Below, piece by piece: positions 45,101 to 52,890 of a stretch of DNA of 64,000 nt. Within the stretch, counting starts at the first letter, position 1. The number at the start of each line of letters is the position of its first letter. Under the pieces are notes generated by a model. That model was not told where the DNA came from. It did not search any database and was given only the letters and a program-made list of their open reading frames with translations. The DNA is from Pieris napi (Eukaryota > Arthropoda > Insecta > Lepidoptera > Pieridae): NCBI RefSeq assembly GCF_905475465.1, contig NC_062247.1:3224001-3288000 (forward strand), read 5' to 3'. Both the position numbers and the translations under genes were made by a program.

Positions 45101-46949
45101 TTCAGGCGCTAGTGTCGTGTGCGTATACGTGCACGCAGATTGGGCGTGGCGAGAGCGTAGGCGCAGTTCCCGGAATGCTCGTACTGAGTATGCCTTTGTT
45201 AAACAATTGCGCTCTGATGATCGATATGCTCGCTGATTTATTAAAAATGTAAGTGATTTTTTAATATATGTAATTACTAGCTGCCCCCGCGAACCTCGTT
45301 TCTCCTTAATGCCTAGCCTACCTTTTTAGTACAAACATGGAACATTTTGCTATGCGGTTTTGGTGTTCGGTTTTCTGAAAGAAAACTTTTTAGGTTTTCC
45401 GTGAATTTTTCTATATATAAACCTCACAGTTAACGTCATAAGATTTTAATTAACAATTAAAAATAGTGGTTGATCGTAGGTGGGTGAAAATTAAGTGTTG
45501 TAGGTATTTTTGTATGATGTATCATAAAACATTTTTTTTGGTATGGACACCCCTTATGACTTAAGGGTTTGAAAGTGGTAGCCGATTCTCAGACTTACTG
45601 AATATGCATAAAAAATTTCATAAGAATCGGTCGAGCCGTTTCGGAGAAGTATAGGAACGAACGATTATTTAGTTGATAAAAGGGCCTGGGAGTAGTGCTG
45701 GACAGGCTTCTTCTAATTAATTTGCTATATTTGTTTTTAAATAAGTGTTGTTTGATAATTTGCTATTTTAAAAGAGTACCGAGAGTTTTTTACGCCGGCT
45801 TTTTCTCTCGGCCTACACCCTCTGTCTTCTTTGCCGATGAGTAGGGATGCCTTCAAATTTAATGACGTGGAATAAGTGAATCCTGTATATTATGTTCCAT
45901 AATAAACATATTTTTTTTTATTTCATTGTGACAAGAGAATGTTATATATTAGATCTTTACTCCATGTCATTTTTTTTACTTATTTTTTTGTATGCCCCAT
46001 GGGCATATGGCATATATCTGTTTTATATTTTTGCTTATAGACTGGTAGGAATTCTTTGCCTGACATATTATGCCGGTGATCAACGGTGTTTCTTTTTCGA
46101 TTTTTATAAGTCCAGTTTATATTGAGTAATTAAAAAAAAAGGGTGCGTGTACTTATGTACGCGCATAAGAAGTTATACTTCTTTGGCATTATTAAAAATA
46201 GTTTTTGATTGCATGCAAATAAATAATTACAATTAAATAATCAAAGACTGGAAAAGGAGTCAATAAAGTTCAGTTTACATGTGAAAAATTAAATAAATAA
46301 ATATTTATTATTATTCTCTTACATTAAGTGTAACATAAATTCTATTATTATTTGAATGTTGTTTTTAAATTATGTCCAATGCCTTAGCATCTTCCGTAAT
46401 CCGTGGGCAACTTCATTCTGTTAATTTTGTGTCACGGTGCGCGCGCATCAGAAAATTTCACTCTCATCAATTTTTCATAACGCGCCTAAAGAAGTATGAC
46501 TTCAAAAATTGTTAATGTTGCTTTCTAATCTACTGTATACTGTGTTACCCTCAACAACCAATTATTATCAAGTTAATATCTGTTTTCTTTTCAGGTACAA
46601 ACAACTTCTACCCGCATACAAAGCGAACCACGGCAAAGACCATTTATACAGTAGTTATATGAACATCCTCATACCATTCTTTTCTGATTTCGTTAGCTGT
46701 CTCTCCGAAGACTTTATTAATAATCGCGATAAAGGACTAGTTTTTCGTAATCTTAAACCAATAGGCGTGAATAAACTCATCTATTCAATGCCCGATATTA
46801 ACAGCTCACTGAGTATCAGAAATCATTTGGCTTTCGCTCCATATACATATATGAAAATTGGATCGACATTTACTGATGAATTCATACATGAATCTGTGTT
46901 TGAGAGATTGACACATTTAAAAGAGATTATGATTACAATTTCTAATTAG
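33182..46949 (+). CDS. CENPI: Centromere protein I (kinetochore CCAN subunit)
   Basis: CENP-I (Mis6 family) is a HEAT-like helical scaffold of the inner kinetochore, in the CENP-H/I/K/M subcomplex. Thirteen plus-strand exons: 33182-33350, 33448-33600, 33759-33844, 34099-34206, 34466-34612, 34911-34970, 35352-35464, 40872-41032, 42293-42450, 43389-43535, 44592-44724, 45074-45248, 46595-46949. They total 1965 nt, or 654 residues plus stop. All are GT-AG and in phase. Family blocks include LRWLLANNRNPTFHPRICFV, KLIYVLTKPFDVTRKNVL and SLVRQLQVLLGLFKTYKP, which fits the human SLVVQLQVLLGLFKS block. The C-terminal half is helical and rich in Leu. The protein is about 100 residues shorter than human CENP-I. 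The start is the first ATG, about 175 bases after a retro-insertion. Intron 7 (5.4 kb) holds nested transposons. Confidence 0.93.
34994..35244 (-). mobile_element. Non-autonomous Helitron, complete (CENP-I intron 6)
   Basis: On the minus strand it starts A|TCTAATATATAAAATTCTCG. It ends with the hairpin GGCAAAACGACGTTTGCC, then AGGTCAGGTCAGCTAG|T. Insertion between A and T, TC start and CTAG end are all present. 251 bp, no ORF. Confidence 0.88.
35643..35720 (+). mobile_element. Fragment related to MITE family C
   Basis: TTTCAAGTATTACGTAAGTA followed by a G-rich tract resembles the family C end. No matching right end was seen. Confidence 0.4.
35890..36095 (-). mobile_element. tRNA-derived SINE, diverged (minus)
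   Basis: Reverse copy of the SINE family: GTGATCAGGCTTCTGCGTCC, GACACATGCCG, TTCTTCATCGT, and the head GAGAGTCGCACGCACAAGCC then GCTAACACTGCTCTC. The middle is altered. Directly left of element A. Confidence 0.65.
36090..36389. mobile_element. Element A, left part (split by the hAT insertion)
   Basis: Begins AAAAAAAAGGGTGCGTGTAC then AGAAGTTATACTTCTTTGGC. It runs to TTTTGTGTCACGGT, where it is cut. It resumes at 40733 with GTCACGGTGCGCGCGC. Intact copies at 46133-46510 and 60991-61347 show the uninterrupted order. Confidence 0.85.
36552..39880. repeat. 3.3-kb foldback palindrome
   Basis: The left arm (36552-38440) and right arm (38553-39880) are inverted copies around a ~112-base spacer. 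The outer ends are AGGTTGGTCCAACTAGTGAC and the complement. The arms also share GACCTCAGATCGACCGTAAT and AAGTTGGTGTGCTTTCAGTT in opposite sense. The left arm is longer because of a ~600-base insert (about 37150-37750) that includes a Helitron. Flanks TTGTACAC and ATATACAC agree at 6 of 8 bases, so it may be a separate insertion within the hAT element. Confidence 0.88.
37258..37583 (-). mobile_element. Helitron, 3'-truncated, in the left palindrome arm
   Basis: Shares AAAACGTCGTTTTGCCATGT, GGGGTGGACTACCCTT, CAAGCCGTTTCGGAGAAG and ACACGAGAATTTTATATATT with the Helitron at 34994-35244. The terminal CTAG and part of the hairpin are missing. The right arm has no copy at the matching place, so it entered after the arms were formed or was lost from one. 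Confidence 0.8.
40171..40368 (-). pseudogene. hAT transposase C-terminal dimerisation domain remnant
   Basis: Open for 65 codons to a stop. It reads EATAERSFSTLRRIKSWLRS, then LVEDRLIGLALLHVNK and VDVNDVITRFAEN. The SxERxFSxLRRIKxxLRS...RLxGLALL pattern is the hAT family C-terminal dimerisation region. The DDE catalytic core and zinc finger are gone: only about 360 bases lie between this piece and the upstream element end. Confidence 0.88.
40733..40812. mobile_element. Element A, right part
   Basis: GTCACGGTGCGCGCGCAATG then CATAACGCGCCTAAAGAAGT and ATTACTTCGAAAA, the right end of element A. It resumes after the hAT insertion, and the first 8 bases are the duplicated target. Confidence 0.85.
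41200..41310 (-). mobile_element. LINE-tail repeat copy
   Basis: AGGAGGCTCATCTGACGTTA, CCCATGGACACTCACACTGC and GCGTTGCCAGCCTTTTAAGA match the dispersed LINE-tail repeat. CENP-I intron 8. Confidence 0.65.
41740..42150 (+). mobile_element. Jockey-type LINE 3' end
   Basis: Codons read NKMPEALLSLPFNKFKKCIK, EKLCKKAYYKVNDYLVDKGA and W before a stop. This is the usual C-terminus of lepidopteran jockey-like reverse transcriptase ORFs. A 3' UTR (CTCTCGGCCTACACCCTCTC, GATGAGTAGGGATGCCT) and an AATAAA-rich tail follow. A second, shorter copy is nested in the Helitron at 45277-45953. Confidence 0.8.
42645..43058. mobile_element. hAT MITE, 414 bp (CENP-I intron 9)
   Basis: Inverted ends CAGTGGCGTAAC and GTTACGCCACTG. 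The flanking 8-mers ATCATAGT (42637-42644) and ATCGTAGT (43059-43066) differ at one base. The interior shares GGGGCCCGTGGCAAATTCTT with the copy at 52666. Contains a GAATAA microsatellite stretch. No ORF. Confidence 0.88.
43806..44060 (-). mobile_element. SINE with tRNA-like head (minus)
   Basis: On the minus strand the head has ATAGCCTAGCGGTC (A box) and CCGGGTTCGATTCCCGG (T-arm with B box), spaced as in a tRNA. A ~170-base body (GGGTTGTGCGGTACCGGGCG, CGAATTATAAAAAAAT) and an A-run follow. The two acceptor strands do not pair well over seven bases and a body follows the head, so it is a SINE rather than a functional tRNA gene. Confidence 0.7.
44240..44312 (+). mobile_element. LINE-tail repeat fragment
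   Basis: AGCGAGCCTTCTGGCATTGA and TAACATCAGATAAAGCTCAT match the dispersed LINE tail in the plus orientation. Confidence 0.5.
44885..44970 (+). mobile_element. tRNA-derived SINE, head only
   Basis: GCAGCGTTGGCCTAGTGGCT (A box) and GGATCGATCCCCGGCTGTGC (B box) match the SINE head at 20808-20875. The copy stops after CACCAATGG and a T-run. Confidence 0.75.
45277..45953 (-). mobile_element. Helitron interrupted by a LINE tail
   Basis: On the minus strand it starts A|TCTAATATATAAC and ends ...GGCAGCTAG|T at 45277. The family strings TAAGAATCGGTCGAGCCGTT and AGTGGTTGATCGTAG are present. Between about 45657 and 45916 a jockey-type LINE 3' end interrupts it. The Helitron 5' tip resumes at 45917. 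Confidence 0.8.
45657..45916 (+). mobile_element. LINE 3' end nested in a Helitron
   Basis: Matches 41890-42150: GATTATTTAGTTGATAAAAG, GGCCTGGGAGTAGTGCTGGA, ACGCCGGCTTTTTCTCTCGG and the AATAAACATATTTT tail. Only the last codons of the ORF remain. Confidence 0.8.
46133..46510. mobile_element. Element A, intact copy
   Basis: AAAAAAAAAGGGTGCGTGTA, then AGAAGTTATACTTCTTTGGC, at the left. TGTCACGGTGCGCGCGCATC then CATAACGCGCCTAAAGAAGT and ATGACTTC at the right. The inner sequences AGAAGTTATACTTCTTTGGC and AGTATxACTTC are nearly palindromic, so each end can fold on itself. No ORF. It ends about 85 bases before CENP-I exon 13. Confidence 0.85.
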
Positions 46950-46958
46950 TGTGTGTAA

Positions 46959-47242
46959 AGGAGCGTATTACAATTATTACGTAACGTATTTTGGGAGGGG
47001 GGTCCTTTTGTAAAACGTTACGATGCGGCGCGGGGATTAAATTACGCGTTACCTATTGTTAATATTTTTTTCGACTTACACCACATAATAGTAACTAAAG
47101 AGTCACTAGGTGGTCAAAAAACGTTTTAATATACTTGGGTAGAGTACTGTACTTGTGTACTGAAAAACGTTACGGCGAGTTACATGGGGGGGGGGGTCCA
47201 ATAATCTCCAAAAATTTCGTTACGTAATACTTGAACGCTCCC
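46959..47242. mobile_element. MITE family C, copy 4 (CENP-I 3' UTR)
   Basis: Inverted ends AGGAGCGTATTACAATTATT (diverged) and ACTTGAACGCTCC. TAA duplications at 46956-46958 and 47243-47245. It is in opposite orientation to the other copies. It begins 10 bases after the CENP-I stop, so it is probably transcribed in the CENP-I 3' UTR. Confidence 0.85.
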
Positions 47243-47894
47243 TAAGACTGCTTTTGAGGGTGTGACGGGTCGACCAAATAGTTTGTAAATGTTTTACAAA
47301 AATCAGAAGTTATGTAAAAATAACTATACAATGATTGATTTTTATTGTAATTTTAAAGCGTACTTAGACTACTTATTTTAAAAGTTATGTGAGTGATGTG
47401 AATAGCGTAATGTTAAGAATTGGCTCTAGTAATGTGCTAGAACGTTTTGTAAAATTATACCTTAAAGAAGAGATGCGTTTGAGAATTTTAGAGTCGATAC
47501 TTAGCTAACACAATCATATACGTTTATATTATGGTGTCGTATTTTTACTTTCATATAAAACACACATTGGTTAATCAAATTCCATAAATATTTAAATTTT
47601 AAATCGGACCATAGCCTGGTTAAGAAATCCCATGAAAGCCATTGCGTATACGAATATGTACGTACGTAGATTTCGCGTACCCAACGATCGCCTTTAGTTT
47701 TAAAATTGTCATTAAATCGTTTGTACTTCAGGTAAATCATAGACACAAGGATGAAACATATATAAGAACTGCGTAGTATATTAAGTGCTTGAACAATGAT
47801 ACCAATTAGATTGATTGAAAGAAGAGTGCGTCAGCCAGAAAGCCTACATTTATCCATTACATTTTTCAGTCAATTTGGCTTGTTAAAAAATCGT

Positions 47895-48185
47895 GTTAAT
47901 AGGAGCAAATTCTGGCTTCACGTTCGAGCTCATCCCTGAGGTCGTAGTTTCGATCCCCGGCTGTGCACCAATAGACTTTCTTCCTATGTGCGCATTTAAC
48001 AATCGCTCGAACGATGATGGAAAACATCTTTTGACCCAATAATTTGACGGCGTGTGTCAGGCACAGGAGGCTGATCACCTACTTGCTAATAGGCTAGTAG
48101 GTTAAGTAGTTACAAATAATCATGAAACAGATACAGAAATCTGAGGCCCAGACATAAAAAGGTTTTAGCGCCACTGATTTATTTT
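47895..48185 (+). mobile_element. tRNA-derived SINE copy
   Basis: GTTTCGATCCCCGGCTGTGC (B box), TATGTGCGCATTTAACAATC, CGGCGTGTGTCAGGCACAGG, and a tail with TCTGAGGCCCAGACATAAAA. The A-box end is degraded. Confidence 0.75.
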
Positions 48186-48300
48186 ATTTTAATCTGAACC
48201 CCGTAACTGAAAGCCTACCAATATGTGGGACTTCCTCATACAAGGCATTATCTACTAGTGACGGCATATAAAGAATCCCGGGGTCCACTGAATAATACTA

Positions 48301-48807
48301 CAGTCGACTCTCGATAATTTGAAACTCAAGGGACCAGAGATAAATTATCAAGAGTTCAAAATAACAAGTGTTTGAATAACCACGAGGGGAAGGGGCGACT
48401 GAAGGAAATAAGAATTTGATCAAAATTTGTTACTTATTATTTCTATATTCTTATTATGTATTAACAATTATTCACAAATTTTTATTTCGAAAAGAAGTCT
48501 GTTATCTTTTTTTGAGTGAGTGGCTCATTTATGTAAACAATTATTGACAAGTCTGTGCATGTATGTAAACAAACGACAGGTTATGCATGATAAACGCTTC
48601 AAATTATAGAGAGTAGGGAAGACCGGATTTCAAATTAACGCATGTTGGCGAGCAAGATAATATTTTTTCAACTTCAAATTACCGAAGGGACCAATTATCA
48701 TTGATTTTATTCAATTTATCGAGTATTTTTCAAGGGACCCGAAAAAAAATCCTTCAAATTATCGAGAGATTCAAATTAACGAGTGTCAAATTATCGAGAG
48801 TCGACTG
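48301..48807. mobile_element. Pogo/Tigger-type MITE, 507 bp
   Basis: Inverted ends CAGTCGACTCTCGATAATTT and the complement, flanked by TA at 48299-48300 and 48808-48809. The CAGT...TA arrangement is typical of pogo-group Tc1/mariner elements. Sub-repeats of AATTATCGAGAG occur inside the right end. No transposase frame. Confidence 0.88.
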
Positions 48808-49012
48808 TATTTATTATTTACAAATGGTTTCATATGTGTGTAATGGGAGCCAAAGCGGCGACTGGTTTTACAATAAAATTTTAACAAACTTATTTTGAAT
48901 ATCGCGGCCGATCGGCATTTGTTATTTATGTATAATTCTCAAATCAAATAGGTTTTGAAGCTTATGTTGTGGTTTTAGCTGGCTATAGGAGTTGCATTTG
49001 AAAGTTATGCTA

Positions 49013-49359
49013 TAGTCGTTATTAACTAGACGAAGTCAACTGACGTTTACGGTGTTGTCAGTTTTTAATGAAATAAAAATAGTGTTGTGACAATGTGAAT
49101 GATTGAAAAAACTCCTGAATTAATGATCGGCGATGGCACTAGACACCACGCCGCGTTTTATCAGAGCACTTTTATACAATTTTAAAATAGAAATAATATT
49201 ATTTTATAGTTAGAAATGATTAACTATTCACACTCATTGTTCATTCATCTGATTGAACAAGAACTGAACGTATCACTATTACTTTAAATATGGCAACATT
49301 ATTTTACAAAGTGACATTAGCTACTGTCAGTTGGCTTCGTCTAATTAAAAATACGACTA
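49013..49359. mobile_element. TA-flanked MITE with ~40-bp inverted ends
   Basis: Left TAGTCGTTATTAACTAGACG then AAGTCAACTGAC. Right GTCAGTTGGCTTCGTCTAAT then ACGACTA. TA flanks at 49011-49012 and 49360-49361 fit a Tc1/mariner-type duplication. No ORF. Confidence 0.72.
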
Positions 49360-49361
49360 TA

Positions 49362-52300
49362 GTGACTAAATAAAGTAATATTTTTAACTATGTAAATGTG
49401 TGAAATAATAATTTCTTTTAATTGTTTAATGTAACTAACGTGTATTAAAATAATTTTATTCAATTTGATATTTTTTATAATAAGCCTGCGAGTTCAGTAA
49501 AAAAATAAAAGCAAAGAATTTCAGAGGCCGAAACACGGGTGTAGGCTCGAAGTTTTTAATCTATGTGAATCAGTTCACATAAACTCTTTTAGAAGAGTTT
49601 ATGAGCCATTTTAAGCCTCAAAATTGTTAGATAATTCCAAATTGTATTTTTAGATTACTTTTACATTTTAATATAAGAATGAATTAAATATTTACTGTGT
49701 TTTCTTTTATCAATGCCTGTTGTAAAATAAACAAAATAAAATACTTAGTTATTAAAAGGAAAATTACACTTCATTATGATCAAAGAGTATACAGAGTCCA
49801 CAGTCCGAGTAGGAATATCGTTTTCATCGTGGATTTGATTTTATATAAGTACATATGTAATGTTTGAATTAAAAAAATGCATTGATCCTTCACTATAATT
49901 ACAATGGTTGACTCTAATTAAAAACAATACAATATAAATTCCTCGCTACAAAAAAACAAAGACACCTCTTACTTTTGTCTAATTTTGTTTTTATTCAATC
50001 GTGGAGAGTATTATGGAGGCGAAAATTCATTGAACTTAACACTTTTGCATTTATTATATTAGTAAGAATATATAATTCGTAATAATAAAATTAAAAAAAC
50101 AAAGATTTCATAAAATTTCAATTCATAATAAAAACAGATGCTACTTTATGATTTATTGAAAATAATACCGATGTGATTTATTTTGCGTGATACCTATATA
50201 ATTTTATTCGCCGCTGTTAGGTGTCAATAACAAATAAGGTTAGGTGTCAATAAAATAAATACTAACGATGGTTAAAAATAATAGACAAAAAACTCGTTCC
50301 TATAATTTTCGCTAGCATGTATAAAATAACACACAGACAGTGACAGTCAGATCATTATTGCGTTTGTCACTAAAGCGGGCGAAGGGAGACGCGAGCTTTT
50401 AATCATATATTTTGCTAGCATACTACGCGCTCTTATTTTTATTTATTTACACTTCGTTACCTTATACAAAATCATACATATAAAAAAAAGCAGGTTACAT
50501 AAATTGAATTTGCTATGACAATGAGACGTGAAATAAAATACTACGTTGTTTTAGCCGCCATCTTGTGGAAGTTACAGGTAAGTTGTAAGGTGACAAATAA
50601 AACGCGAGATGGCGTTATATAAAAAATACATAAGTATTTTTGTCTAGACTCTAGATAGTTTATGATTTATTCTGCGTAGACTACAAAAGGGTAAGGTTAA
50701 GTGCAAAATTAATAATACAGTGGATTCTTACTTAATAGCAGTTTTATAGTAAATTTTACTTGGATAAGTAGCAAAGCTTTAACGCTTAGTCTTAGTACCT
50801 TATAATTCTATGAGATGGCGTTGAGAACCAATATTAATTTTAATTTATACATAAAATAACAAAGCCATACAAGCTAAAATATAAAGGAAAATTATATAAC
50901 GTAGCCTTATATAATTAACGACTTAATGAAAATAATAGTTTTTAAAAGTAATATATTAAATTATTAAGGATGAGATTCAAAAACGAGTCTTGGGATTCAA
51001 AAACTGTCGCAGCCAACTAGCTTAATAATTAGCCGTTCAATCAACAATCAAGTTTAATAAATGTTATAACAAATGATGAATGACTAGGCTGTTTATGGAA
51101 TGGTTAATTAAGCTAGTTAGGCTACGACATAACTACGACTATTGTAAATCAAAACACAATAAATTTTTGATGTACGGGAATCAAATAACCTAACCCTTAC
51201 ATAACTAAATTTCGAGTACTACTTTATAACAATCAGTCAGCGAGGGACTGCTATTTTGATATTTGTTAGATTTATAAAATAATATTTTCATTCATACAGA
51301 AATTTTAGAATAAATTGCATTTGATTTTGTCTTGTACAGTTTTCTAAATCAACATCGATCACAAGATGCTGCAGACTGCATTTTAGTAACATTATGTATT
51401 GTATCCTTAAGTTTAATTCAAAAATATCCAAGTCCACTCGCAATCTCCCTTCGTTACTTAAATTTCCGTTTCTTTCTGATGCTCATTTATTTTTCGTGGT
51501 CCGCTCGCTGGCATAAATTATGGACACCTCTGCCAGAGTGCCGCCTTCAGGGCTGTCGTCATAATCGTAAACTATGATAACAGAGGATCATATATTATAT
51601 GTATTACAGAATACATAAACAAACTCTTGAAGATTTGATGATATTGTTTTCGCATCGCCATTGTTAGATACGAAATTAATAAAGTGTGAGCATGTTTTTA
51701 TAAGTGTTTTGACTGTCTTGTCTTTACTATTGAATTTAATTACAGCTTGTTTTCATATAATTAAACGAATTATAATAATATTATTAAGTATTCGTATACT
51801 TGCTAAAAAACGATATCAGGGCGCTTATAACTGCATGAATCCCACATTCGTAGATTTATGAAATTCAATACTTTTATAGTAAAAGAACGAAAAGAATACT
51901 TTTGATCTTTCGACTCTATTAACATACGCGGAGAAGTATAAAAGATACTACCGTGCGTGTCTTACTAAAATCGCAACAGCCCTAGCGAACGCAGGGGTGC
52001 CACCCCCAACGCTTCAATGAGAAATATTTCAGGGAGTTTGTCCCCTTATGCCCCTTTTTGTGAACGACATCGTCAAGGATATTGTGTTAATCGGACTCTC
52101 GCCGAAATTTTCTTTATTGCGAGGAAACTGGTTTCATCTAAATCTGTTCTGCAGCCTTAATTTAAGTATAATACTGAGACAAAGGATCAGGAAATTTTTA
52201 TTTTTAGTAACAATATTTTATTTGTGATATGTATGTTATATCACTACAATAGATTATAACTCTGCAGGAGTTGAGTTTAAGGACCTCCCTGTAGAACAAT

Positions 52301-52480
52301 CTTTTGCAGCTGATGCAAATCTCTCTCAAACCTCATCTATCCCCTAGTTGCGTTTGATCCACGACTTTTTGGCCACCTGTATAATAAGCATACTTAACAG
52401 AATCCCGAGGTGTATGAAATGAAATGGTGTAAAGTTGTCGACAATAGCAACCTGATTAAAATCTCTATTAGTTATTACTT
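49362..52480. other. AT-rich intergenic region, no gene seen
   Basis: Stops are frequent in all frames. The longest frames (51332-51577, 51661-51861) show no known motif. No repeat family from this window recurs here. Confidence 0.5.
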
Positions 52481-52487
52481 AACGAGA

Positions 52488-52650
52488 TCAGCCCCATGTG
52501 CAGAGGCTGTTTCAGCGAAGAGGAATCAGTCACCCAGGTAGTCCTGGAATGCCTGCGAAGTGCCCAGGAGACTTCTGTGCTTCTAGAAGGAACTAGGCTG
52601 GCTAAGTTAGCCAGGACTTTACGCACAACTGACCCAGTGAGAGTCTGAGT
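52488..52650 (+). pseudogene. LINE ORF C-terminal zinc-knuckle fragment
   Basis: Reads ISPMCRGCFSEEESVTQVVL then ECLRSAQETSVLLEGTRLAK to a stop. The CxxC...H/QxxxxC layout recalls the C-terminal CCHC region of R1/jockey-like retrotransposon ORFs (typically CRxCGEEEETxEHVLxEC). The His is replaced by Gln here. A decayed fragment. Confidence 0.5.
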
Positions 52651-52665
52651 GCGGTAACTGAGTCC

Positions 52666-52890
52666 ACAGTGGCGTAACAATAGGGTGGCAGGGCTGGCAA
52701 AATGCCACGGGCCCATGAGACATTATGTTCTATGGATGAATGTGAAGTCGTTAGCGGGACATATAGTTGTAATTGAGTAGGTACGCTGAAAACCTCGAAG
52801 TTTATTAAAATTAAACTGAGTACAACGTGACGATTTTAACTGATAGGGCCCCATCAAAAGAATTTGCCACGGGCCCCGATGGTACGGACC
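52666..52890 (-). mobile_element. hAT MITE, truncated second copy
   Basis: Starts CAGTGGCGTAACAATAGGGT and shares TCTATGGATGAATGTGAAGT, GAGTACAACGTGACGATTTT and GGGGCCCCATCAAAAGAATT-type strings with 42645-43058 in reverse. The far end breaks off near 52885 into unrelated GC-rich sequence. Confidence 0.78.

Noticed and set aside
51332..51577. 81-residue plus-strand ORF in the gene-poor region
   Set aside because: No recognisable domain, no splice context and no coding signal beyond chance.
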